Part shown: positions 1-6,436 of the stretch, one piece after another
Layout: each line of letters opens with the position of its first letter
Numbering within the stretch: position 1 is the stretch's first letter
Assembly (NCBI GenBank): GCA_009843625.1
Contig: VYDD01000441.1
Coordinates: forward strand, 1-9,784
Direction: 5' to 3'
Source of the DNA: Gammaproteobacteria bacterium
GTDB lineage: Bacteria > Gemmatimonadota > Gemmatimonadetes > Longimicrobiales > Gaopeijiaceae
DNA: 9,784 bases
Translations under genes and position numbers: made by a program
The notes under the pieces: model-generated
The model's database searches: none
The model's input: the letters and a program-made list of their open reading frames with translations, nothing else
What the model was told of the DNA's origin: nothing

Positions 1-1
1 G

Positions 2-1027
2 CACGGTACTCTGGTATCGGCTCCCGAACAGCGCGCCATCATCGACAGCGCGTTCCGCCTCTTCTGGCGTGATCCGCTGGGGCGGGACGAGGCCCTGCAG
101 GCGCTGCTCTCGACGTCGCGCATGGGCGAGGGCGAGCCGGGCGAGCGGGCTCCGGCCCGACTCTCGGCGGGAACGGCCCCGGGGTACACCGAGTCGACGC
201 AGGCCCGGGAAGGCGAGGAGATTTCCATGCGCATGGCCTTCTCACCCTCGGAGGTGCTGCGCACCAAGGACTTCGAGCAGATGACGCCGGAGGAAGTCCG
301 GCAGGCCAGGGAGGCGCTCCGCCACCTGAAGCTGGATCTGCGGCCGATCCTGACGCGCCGCCTCCGCCCCGATCCTCATGGGCCGGGGATCGACGCGCGC
401 CGCACCCTGCGGGCCAGCCTTCGTACCGGCGGATATCCCATGTCGCTGCGGCGCCGCTCACACGCCACGCGCCGCCCGACGCTTGTGGCCATCTGCGACA
501 TCTCGGGATCGATGGAGACCTATTCACGCATTCTGCTGCACTTCTTCCACACCCTGACCAACGCCGGCGAGCGCATCCACACCTTCCTGTTCGGCACCCG
601 ACTCACCAACATCACGCGCCTTCTGCGCGACCAGGATGTGGACCGGGCGATGGAGCGCGTGGGGCAGACGGTGCTCGACTGGTACGGCGGGACGCGCATC
701 GGCGCTGCGCTGCGGGCCTTCAACCTGCACTGGTCCCGGCGCCTGCTGGCGGAGGGGGCGGTGGTGCTGCTCGTGACCGACGGGCTCGACCGCGAGGGCG
801 CCAGCGGGATCGCCTTCGAGGCGCGCAGACTGCGCAAGTCGTGCCGGCGGCTGATCTGGCTGAATCCGCTGCTGCGCTACGAGAGGTTCGCGCCCCGGGC
901 GGCGGGCATCCGGGCGCTTCTGCCCGAGGTGGACGAGCACCGGGCCGTGCACAATCTCGCGAGCGTGGAGGCGCTGGCGAGGGCGTTGGGGCGAACGGAG
1001 CCGGGCATCCCGGCGCGGGCATCCTGA
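2..1027 (+). CDS. coxE: CoxE-like von Willebrand factor A domain protein (5' partial)
   Basis: Frame 2 is open from the window edge, so the first 341 codons seen here are the C-terminal part of a longer protein; the ATG at 122 is internal. Conserved sequence continues upstream of it. The VWA domain has the metal-ion-dependent adhesion site: DISGS (visible residues 166-170, D166/S168/S170), a Thr in GGTRIG (T231) and an Asp in VTDG (D260). The flow FLFGTRLTNITR, then DWYGGTRIG, then LIWLNPLLRYE, is characteristic of the CoxE family (PF05762). In carboxidotrophs CoxE works with the CoxD AAA+ ATPase in building the copper-sulfido-molybdenum centre of CO dehydrogenase; related copies serve other molybdenum hydroxylases. 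It is cytoplasmic. Downstream the receptor gene begins 3 bp after its TGA. The pairing with XdhC further right supports a Mo-hydroxylase role, but the hydroxylase itself is not in view. Confidence 0.9.
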   Translation, partial: HGTLVSAPEQRAIIDSAFRLFWRDPLGRDEALQALLSTSRMGEGEPGERAPARLSAGTAPGYTESTQAREGEEISMRMAFSPSEVLRTKDFEQMTPEEVRQAREALRHLKLDLRPILTRRLRPDPHGPGIDARRTLRASLRTGGYPMSLRRRSHATRRPTLVAICDISGSMETYSRILLHFFHTLTNAGERIHTFLFGTRLTNITRLLRDQDVDRAMERVGQTVLDWYGGTRIGAALRAFNLHWSRRLLAEGAVVLLVTDGLDREGASGIAFEARRLRKSCRRLIWLNPLLRYERFAPRAAGIRALLPEVDEHRAVHNLASVEALARALGRTEPGIPARAS

Positions 1028-1030
1028 AGA

Positions 1031-3859
1031 GTGGAGCGGCCGCCTCCTGACGTGTCGCGGCGCGGTGTCGTGAACGGGCGCTTCCTCCCGGGCCGGCGGA
1101 TCGAGCGACTGCTGGTCCTGTCCGTCCTGGTCGGTGCCCTGGCCGTGCCGGCGCGGGCGACCGCGCAGAACGCCGGGAGCATTCTGGGCCGCGTTGTCGA
1201 CGCATCTACCGGCGTGGTGCTCCAGGATGTCCTCCTGGTCGTCGAGGGGACGGAGCTCCGGACCTCATCCGCGCCCGACGGCCGCTTCATCCTGGTGGCG
1301 GTGCCTTTCGGGGACCGGGCGGTGACGGTCTCCCTGCTCGGCTACACCACCACGACGGTCGAGGGCGTGCGCGTGCGCCCGGGTCAGCCTGCGCGCGTTC
1401 TGGTCGAACTGGAGCCGGAGGCTCTGGAACTCGACGAGATCCGGGTCGAGGTGGAACGCGTCCGCCTGGTGGAGCCCGAGGTAAGCGCGACCCACGAGCT
1501 GATCCAGGCCCGGGAGCTGCGCGAGCTGCCAATCGACGAGGTCTCGCAGGCCATCGAGCTGGCGCCCGGGGTCAGCGACGGCCACTTCCGCGGGGGGCGC
1601 ATCGGCCAGGAGGCCTACGTCGTCGACGGTCTGGAGTTCAAGAACCAGTTCGAAGCGTCGTCCCAGGGTCCCGCGCTGGAGCACCCCTCCGACGCACTGG
1701 AGGAGATCGAGGTGGTGACCGGCGGGCTTGGAGCGCGCTTCGGATCGGCGCTTTCGGGGGTGGTGCACTACACGACCAGGCGTGGCGATCCGGAGCGATG
1801 GCGGGGAGCGGCAGCCGTGCGCACCGACCACTGGGCGCCGGAACCAACGTTTCGGGGCTTCGCGGCGCTTACGGCATCCGGAGGCGGACCGGCACCCGTG
1901 CTCGGGCGGGGCTCGGTGGTGTTCGCGAGCCTGCTCGCCCAGGGCATGCTGGATGCGGAGCCGCGCGCCCGCGGCCTGACCTGCCTTCGGCGCGGCGACG
2001 GTGATGGCGAACTGGATGCGCTCATCGAGAGGGTGACGGGGGATCCGGCCACCGCGGGGCTGACCTGCCCCTACACTGCCGCTGCCTTCCCCCACCAGGC
2101 GGGCGACAAGCTTCTGGCCTTCGCGCGCGTTGACCGGCCGATCGCGGACGGGCTGGCCCTGACGACCACCCTCCTGCACAACCGGGTGCAGTCCGGGCTG
2201 TACACGTCCGAATTCAAGTACAACCCGGAATACCAGCTCGGACAGCGGGCGGACGGCACGCTCGCCACCGCATCGCTGGACTGGTCCCGGCAGGGGCTGG
2301 GCGGGGGCGCCCACGTGACGCTGCGGGGATCCGCCATGCGGCTGGACCGCTACCTGGGCGTGGTCGATCCGGACTCCCGGGCACGCCGGCGCACCGTCGC
2401 GGGGTTCGGACCGGCCCGGCTGGCCTTTCTGGGCGAGGAGTTCGTGCGAAGTCCGGTCCAGGACCAGTTGAGGTCCGCGGCTCCGGTGCCCGGGTACCTT
2501 CCTCCCGGTGGCTCCGTCGGATCTCCCTTCGGGCCCGCCGCTGAGGGCATCTTCCACACCGAGGGGACCCCCGGCATCGCCAACTGGACGCGCACCGGGT
2601 TCGTCGGCGCCGACCTCTTCGCCGAGCTGCTGTCATCCGCCGGTCACGTCCTCAGCGCCGGAGGCGGGACCAAGCTCTATCGCGTCGAGTCCTACGAGCG
2701 GGCGAGGAGCTTTGTGGCCGGATCGTCGCCCAACTACGCGCTTTTCTATCCGGGGTCGGCGAGCGCCTTCGTCGATGCGCGACTCGCGGCGGAGGACGAA
2801 ATCGCCGTCACGCTCGGAGCGCGAATCGATGCCTTTCGCGCCGGTCTCGACTATCGGCACGACCGGGTGGATTTTCTCGCCCCGGGGACGCGCGCGGGAT
2901 GGAAGATCGGCGTCACGCCGCGCATAGGCGTCTCGGGCCCCGTGCCGGGCACGGACGGACAGCTCGCCTTCCGCTTCAACTACAGCCAGGTCGCGCAGCC
3001 TCCGGACTTCCGTTTCTTCCTCGACACCACGCTCGGCGATTCGCTCAGAACAGACATCCGCCGGCAGGGGAATCCGGATCTGGCATTCGAGAAGGGGACG
3101 AATCTCGAGTTCGGGCTCACGCGGCAGATCGGCGAGAGCGCGGGCGTGGCCCTGGTCGGGTTTCGCAAGGAGCTGAACAATCTCGTGACCGGCAGCCTGC
3201 GTTTTGCCGGGTTCGGGAAAGGCCAGTTCACGGGAGGAGATTTCGGGACGGTGCGGGGCGCGGAGATGTCGGTACGGGCCCGGTGGCCGTTCCTGCGGCT
3301 CCGTCTGGGTTACGCGCTGCAGAAGGCGGTGGGCGTGGTTTCAACGGCGCTCGACCCCGAGTTGGAGGATCCCGACGCGACCCGCGAGGAGTTCCCTCTG
3401 GCGTTCGACCGGCGCCACTCCGCGAACCTGGCCGTCTTCGCGGGCCGCGCCGCGGGAGCAGCCGATCGGCGCTGGGGCGTCGCCCTCGCCACGGCGGCGA
3501 AGAGCGGATACCCCCTGGACCGCCAGGTGCTCGCTCCGGAGCGCGAAACCGACTCCGGACGCCCGGATCCCGCCCGCTTTCTGCCCTGGATCGTGCAACT
3601 CGACCTGCGGGCCACCTTGGAAGTCGGCAACCTGCCGGGTTGTTCGGACTGCCGCTGGCGCATCGTGTTCGACGGCCGCAACCTCCTCGACCGCGCAAAC
3701 GTGCTGGCGCTCCGCCGCGATACGGGCACGATTGCGCCCCCCGCGGCGCAGGTCCTCGATCTGGCGCGGGGCGGGGCGGGCGGCGCCATCCCGCGGGAAT
3801 CACCGCGCTACAGCGCGCTTGCGGATCTGGACGGCAACGGGCGCATCACGGATCTGTAA
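1031..3859 (+). CDS. TonB-dependent outer-membrane receptor with carboxypeptidase-regulatory-like domain, C-terminally truncated
   Basis: A 942-residue exported protein that should use TonB/ExbBD energy to import a ligand through the outer membrane; the ligand is unknown. Basic n-region and hydrophobic core (about 15-44) end in ATA|Q, so cleavage after A45 is likely. A CarboxypepD_reg-like beta-sandwich follows (about 48-127), then a plug domain (about 152-250, with YVVDGLEFKNQ and VVTGGLGARFGSALSGVV), then a beta-barrel. Cysteines occur as C318/C346, which bracket an acidic GDGDGELD loop, and as CSDC at 871-874. The GTG at 1031 is the first start after the CoxE stop and suits translational coupling, but it lacks a well-spaced Shine-Dalgarno. 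GTG 1070 would give a more ordinary signal-peptide length. The ORF ends at TAA 3857-3859 inside an EF-hand-like DLDGNGRITDL, without the terminal aromatic beta-strand typical of the family. That strand is encoded in the same frame just after the stop. Function may therefore be reduced. Confidence 0.9.
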   Translation: MERPPPDVSRRGVVNGRFLPGRRIERLLVLSVLVGALAVPARATAQNAGSILGRVVDASTGVVLQDVLLVVEGTELRTSSAPDGRFILVAVPFGDRAVTVSLLGYTTTTVEGVRVRPGQPARVLVELEPEALELDEIRVEVERVRLVEPEVSATHELIQARELRELPIDEVSQAIELAPGVSDGHFRGGRIGQEAYVVDGLEFKNQFEASSQGPALEHPSDALEEIEVVTGGLGARFGSALSGVVHYTTRRGDPERWRGAAAVRTDHWAPEPTFRGFAALTASGGGPAPVLGRGSVVFASLLAQGMLDAEPRARGLTCLRRGDGDGELDALIERVTGDPATAGLTCPYTAAAFPHQAGDKLLAFARVDRPIADGLALTTTLLHNRVQSGLYTSEFKYNPEYQLGQRADGTLATASLDWSRQGLGGGAHVTLRGSAMRLDRYLGVVDPDSRARRRTVAGFGPARLAFLGEEFVRSPVQDQLRSAAPVPGYLPPGGSVGSPFGPAAEGIFHTEGTPGIANWTRTGFVGADLFAELLSSAGHVLSAGGGTKLYRVESYERARSFVAGSSPNYALFYPGSASAFVDARLAAEDEIAVTLGARIDAFRAGLDYRHDRVDFLAPGTRAGWKIGVTPRIGVSGPVPGTDGQLAFRFNYSQVAQPPDFRFFLDTTLGDSLRTDIRRQGNPDLAFEKGTNLEFGLTRQIGESAGVALVGFRKELNNLVTGSLRFAGFGKGQFTGGDFGTVRGAEMSVRARWPFLRLRLGYALQKAVGVVSTALDPELEDPDATREEFPLAFDRRHSANLAVFAGRAAGAADRRWGVALATAAKSGYPLDRQVLAPERETDSGRPDPARFLPWIVQLDLRATLEVGNLPGCSDCRWRIVFDGRNLLDRANVLALRRDTGTIAPPAAQVLDLARGGAGGAIPRESPRYSALADLDGNGRITDL

Positions 3860-3964
3860 TACCTGACGGTGCGGTTGGCGGCCGCTCTGGACCGCATGGA
3901 TCCGTCGCTGTTCTTCGACGAGCCGCTGCAACTGAGGCTGGGCGTCGAGGTCGGGTTCAGGTGA
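3860..3964 (+). pseudogene. Severed C-terminal tail of the TonB receptor, in frame after the TAA
   Basis: Continuing the receptor frame past the TAA gives 34 sense codons and then TGA (3962-3964). The tail begins YLTVRLAAALDRMDPSLFFD and ends LQLRLGVEVGFR. The ending alternates hydrophobic and polar residues and finishes in Phe-Arg, as expected for the last strand of a TonB-receptor barrel, where a near-terminal Phe is recognised by the BAM machinery. The terminal TGA overlaps the ATG of the next gene (TGATG), a standard coupled-operon junction. Both facts indicate that the ancestral receptor gene ended at 3964 and that one base change made the TAA. Sequencing error, a real nonsense mutation and readthrough are all possible. 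Confidence 0.75.
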
Positions 3965-4011
3965 TGCGCCGGCGCTCGGTTCCGCTGATGCGGCGCGGCT
4001 CAGTTTCGATG
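3964..4011 (+). repeat. Imperfect 24-bp tandem repeat over the start of the PD40 lipoprotein
   Basis: Units 3964-3987 and 3988-4011 match at 18 of 24 bases and each begins with an in-frame ATG, encoding MRRRSVPL and MRRGSVSM. A third in-frame ATG (4009) opens MLRPG. The repeat lengthens the basic n-region of the signal peptide and multiplies candidate starts. Seen directly; the functional effect is unknown. Confidence 0.6.
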
Positions 4012-5181
4012 CTGCGCCCGGGCGCATGGATGGCACTGGGGGCGCTCTGGGCTTTCGGCTGCCGGGAAGCCACGTCGCCGTTCGTGTCGGTGGACCGTCC
4101 GTCCACCGAAGTGACGGGGCCGCGCCAGCTCACCTTCTCCGGGCTCGACGAGCGTGCCCCGGTCTGGCTGGGGCTCGACTCGCTGGCCTACGTGGCCGAG
4201 GGCGTCGCGCCATTCGCGCAGAGCCCGGGCGTTCTGATGAAGATCGCCGCCACGGGCGGGGCCGCTGAGCCGTTGCTCCCCGCGCTCCAGTTTGCCGGCG
4301 GTGCGTCCCACTGGCTCGCCAGTCCGGCGCCCTCACCCGATGGAGTTCGGGCGGCCTACGTGGAGATGTGGGCAGTGGCCGACGAAGATCTCTGTCCGGC
4401 GGCCGTCGTCGTTTGCGATCCGTCTGGCGCTCCGCGGATCGCCGCGCGCCTGGCCGAGATCCGGCTTCACCTCATGGACCGCGAAGGAGGAGGATCGCCG
4501 GCGCCCGGACGCTCGCTCGTCGTATCGCTCGAGGGGCGGGAGTTCGTACCACTGCAGGGCGACCCTTTCCTGCCCGGCTACTTCCGCATCCGCTACTACC
4601 CCTTCCAACGCCTCTTCCACGAGGAGAATCCGCCCCTCTTCCGCCCCAGCTGGGATCCGGGCGGGACTCGTGTCGCGTTCAGCGACGGGCTCCAGGTGCT
4701 GCTTTGGGACCTCGCATCTTCCCACGCGGAAGCGGTGTCCGGCACGGACGGCGGCGTGACTCCCGCCTGGTCGCCGAATGGCGAGTGGATCGCGTTCACG
4801 AGGCTGGTGCGGGGAGACTCGGCTGCCGCGAGCTGCACCCATTCCGGGTTTCTGGGGCCGGTCTGCCGGCAGGACCGGGTGGACTACGAGGTGGCTGACC
4901 GGAGGATCGCGCTGGCGCGGCCGGATGGTTCGGAAACCCGCGAACTGGGCCGGGGAGAAGAGCCCGCCTGGACGCCCGACTCGAGCGGGCTCGTCTTCCG
5001 GCGGGACGGACGCCTGTGGACCGTGCCGGTGGAAGGGGCGGCGGCGACTCCGATTCCCGACACCGAACGAGGCCGCGAGCCCGCGGTTTCGCCCGATGGA
5101 AGCAGACTGGCCTATGTCCGGTTGCTGACCGGCGGAAAGCACGACCTTTGGGTCGTCCCGTTCGAGGAAGGAGGATCGTGA
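3964..5181 (+). CDS. WD40-like (PD40/TolB-type) beta-propeller lipoprotein
   Basis: 405 residues. The N-terminus is Arg-rich, then hydrophobic (WMALGALWAFGC), with a probable lipid-modified Cys at 33; the lipobox AFGC is imperfect. The mature part is a beta-propeller with PD40 blades (PF07676): PSWDPGGTRVAFSDG (about 228-242), PAWSPNGEWIAFTR (267-280), PAWTPDSSGLVFRRDG (334-349) and PAVSPDGSRLAYVR (373-386). It resembles TolB-type propellers but lacks the TolB N-terminal domain as far as can be seen. Other cysteines are paired (C144/C151, C291/C301), suiting an oxidising periplasm or cell surface. ATG 3964 is chosen because it overlaps the receptor's displaced stop; GTG 3961 and in-frame ATGs at 3988 and 4009 are alternatives, and the last gives a short, conventional signal peptide. 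It probably assists or senses the receptor's ligand; this is inference from position. The gene ends GAGGAAGGAGGATCGTGA, which supplies the next gene's ribosome site. Confidence 0.85.
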   Translation: MRRRSVPLMRRGSVSMLRPGAWMALGALWAFGCREATSPFVSVDRPSTEVTGPRQLTFSGLDERAPVWLGLDSLAYVAEGVAPFAQSPGVLMKIAATGGAAEPLLPALQFAGGASHWLASPAPSPDGVRAAYVEMWAVADEDLCPAAVVVCDPSGAPRIAARLAEIRLHLMDREGGGSPAPGRSLVVSLEGREFVPLQGDPFLPGYFRIRYYPFQRLFHEENPPLFRPSWDPGGTRVAFSDGLQVLLWDLASSHAEAVSGTDGGVTPAWSPNGEWIAFTRLVRGDSAAASCTHSGFLGPVCRQDRVDYEVADRRIALARPDGSETRELGRGEEPAWTPDSSGLVFRRDGRLWTVPVEGAAATPIPDTERGREPAVSPDGSRLAYVRLLTGGKHDLWVVPFEEGGS

Positions 5182-5239
5182 GCGCCGGCTGGAGAGGGAG
5201 GATGGTGAACGCCGGTTGGCGGGGGATCGTGATCGGCGG
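5170..5239 (+). repeat. Tandem Shine-Dalgarno plus start-codon modules before the NHL lipoprotein
   Basis: Three in-frame units follow one another: 5170-5196 and 5197-5223 (27 bp, 22 matches) and a shorter third unit, 5221-5239, about 16 of 19 matches to the first. The first two begin GGAGGAT and the third GGGGGAT; each then reaches a GTG after 8 bases (GTG 5178, 5205 and 5229). The protein shows VSAGWRGRM, VNAGWRGIV, then VIGGRS. This decides the start: GTG 5178 overlaps the upstream stop, whereas GTG 5229 puts the lipid Cys at a more usual distance. Confidence 0.65.
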
Positions 5240-6374
5240 CCGGAGCGCGGACGTCGGGAAGCTTGGGAGGCGCGGACGCGTAGCGGCGACGCGTAGCGGG
5301 TTCGCGCTGATGCTGGTGATCGCCCTCGCAGGCTGCGGCGACCCGGTCGTGATTCTGGGAGACGCGCCGGGCGTCATGCGGGTCGTGGCCGGGAAGCCGG
5401 CGGACCTCGAGCCCGCGGAACGGGTGCCTGCCACCGACTTCGAGCTGTCTTCGCCGCGCGGACTGGCGCTGGGACCGGACGGGACGCTCTACATCGCCGC
5501 CCGCCGGGCGGCCCGCATCCTGGCCGTGCGTGCCAACGGCGATGTCGCCGTGGTGGCAGATCAGAGCGGGTGCTCGGGTCCCGCCTGCATGCGCCGTCCC
5601 GAAGGCCTCGCGCTCGCCCGGGACGGCACGCTGCTGGTGGCGGACGGCCGGGCCGGACGGGTCTTCCGGGTGACCCCGGGGCCGGCTGGCGATGGGCCGG
5701 TTGCCGTTCTGGCCGGCGACCCGGAAGGCGTGCCTCCGGCAAGCGGCCTCCAGGCCACCAAGGCTCGCTTCGGCGAGCCCGCGGGCGTGGCCGTATCGGG
5801 GACGGGGGACGTGTTCGTGAGCGACTGGCCCGAGCACCGCGTGTGGCGCATCGCCCGGGACGGCACTCTTTCCCCGGCCGCTGGCAACGGACGTGCCGGC
5901 AGCTCCGGTGACGGCGGACCCGCCACAGAGGCCCGTCTGCGCGCCCCCCGTGGGCTGGCGATTGCGGAGGGGCGCCTCTACATCGCCGACGCGGCCGACC
6001 AGCGCGTCCGCGTGGTCGACCTGGACACCGGCATCATCGACCCGGTCGCCGGCTCCGGGACACAGGGGTTCTCGGGCGACGGCGGACCGGCCCTCCGCGC
6101 GAGGCTTGCCTTCCCCGAGGCCGTCGTGGCGGTCGACGGCGGTGCGACCGTCTTCATCGCCGACCGCGGGAATGGCCGGGTGCGCGCCGTCGAGACCGCT
6201 ACCGGAGTCATCCGGACGTTCGCCGGCAACGGCGCGTCCGACTACAATGGCTCCGGCCTGGAAGCGGGCGAGACCGCCCTGCCCGCTCCGGCGGGCCTTG
6301 CCTCCGACCTGGGCTTCCTCTTCATTGCCGACGACCAGCTCAACCTGGTGTGGCGGACCCCGATCCGGTTCTGA
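5178..6374 (+). CDS. NHL-repeat beta-propeller lipoprotein
   Basis: 398 residues from GTG 5178, which overlaps the previous TGA by 4 bp (GTGA). A hydrophobic segment, ALMLVIALAGC, has a perfect lipobox, LAGC, with C53 from this start or C36 from GTG 5229; an outer-membrane or surface lipoprotein is expected. The mature part consists of NHL-type propeller blades with the pattern G[LV]A...DG.[LV][YF][IV]AD...RV. Examples are PRGLALGPDGTLYIA (from about 93), PEGLALARDGTLLVAD (from about 141), PAGVAVSGTGDVFVSD (from about 201), PRGLAIAEGRLYIAD and IADRGNGRVRAV. Two blades carry the GNG/SGDGGPA insertion common in bacterial NHL proteins (SSGDGGPATEARL, FSGDGGPALRARL). C132/C137 form a close pair. 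NHL propellers usually bind proteins, sugars or other ligands; no catalytic residues are evident. It lies third in the receptor operon. The ligand is unknown. Confidence 0.88.
   Translation: MSAGWRGRMVNAGWRGIVIGGRSADVGKLGRRGRVAATRSGFALMLVIALAGCGDPVVILGDAPGVMRVVAGKPADLEPAERVPATDFELSSPRGLALGPDGTLYIAARRAARILAVRANGDVAVVADQSGCSGPACMRRPEGLALARDGTLLVADGRAGRVFRVTPGPAGDGPVAVLAGDPEGVPPASGLQATKARFGEPAGVAVSGTGDVFVSDWPEHRVWRIARDGTLSPAAGNGRAGSSGDGGPATEARLRAPRGLAIAEGRLYIADAADQRVRVVDLDTGIIDPVAGSGTQGFSGDGGPALRARLAFPEAVVAVDGGATVFIADRGNGRVRAVETATGVIRTFAGNGASDYNGSGLEAGETALPAPAGLASDLGFLFIADDQLNLVWRTPIRF
5275..5300 (+). repeat. 13-bp tandem duplication in the NHL signal-peptide region
   Basis: GACGCGTAGCGGC at 5275-5287 is followed directly by GACGCGTAGCGGG at 5288-5300, with 12 of 13 bases identical. 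Because 13 is not a multiple of 3, the two copies are read in different frames (GRVAATRSG), so creation of the duplication would have shifted the frame of anything upstream. It sits between the tandem start modules and the lipobox and may explain the unusually long n-region. Confidence 0.6.
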
Positions 6375-6436
6375 GCCCCGCGGCGGCTCGCCGGAGAGGA
6401 ATCATCCTCGACATGCACCGATGGATCGATACGTGA
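6375..6436 (+). promoter_or_regulatory. Intergenic leader with possible 7-codon upstream ORF
   Basis: This is the only real gap in the plus-strand operon (46 bp to ATG 6421). It holds a short GC hairpin, CGGCG-GCT-CGCCG (6381-6393), with no T-run, so it is not a convincing terminator. A purine ribosome-binding sequence GGAGAGGA (6393-6400) follows. That site is 12 bases from ATG 6413, which opens a tiny out-of-frame ORF (MHRWIDT) ending TGA 6434-6436, and 20 bases from ATG 6421. The tiny ORF's stop overlaps an in-frame GTG at 6433 of the next gene, so it could feed ribosomes into that gene. Inference only. Confidence 0.3.

Noticed and set aside
1025..1033. CoxE-receptor fusion across the in-frame TGA-AGA-GTG junction
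   Set aside because: A cytoplasmic VWA protein followed by a signal peptide makes no sense as a fusion; same-frame adjacency is likely chance.
1265..2557. Long open frame on the minus strand inside the TonB receptor (430 codons)
   Set aside because: It is antisense to a clearly conserved receptor, has no family-like sequence, and long spurious frames are expected in DNA this GC-rich.
3857..3859. Recoding of a stop codon across the genome as the cause of the in-frame stops
   Set aside because: The two interruptions use TAA and TGA, and other genes in the window end properly at these same codons.
2899..3963. Upstream extension of the PD40 gene frame into the receptor
   Set aside because: It overlaps the receptor barrel in another frame, is Arg/Gly/Pro-rich without domain character, and the signal peptide begins only after 3964.
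6381..6393. GC hairpin between the NHL and 6-bladed genes as a terminator
   Set aside because: The stem is only 5 bp and no T-run follows; the genes look co-transcribed.
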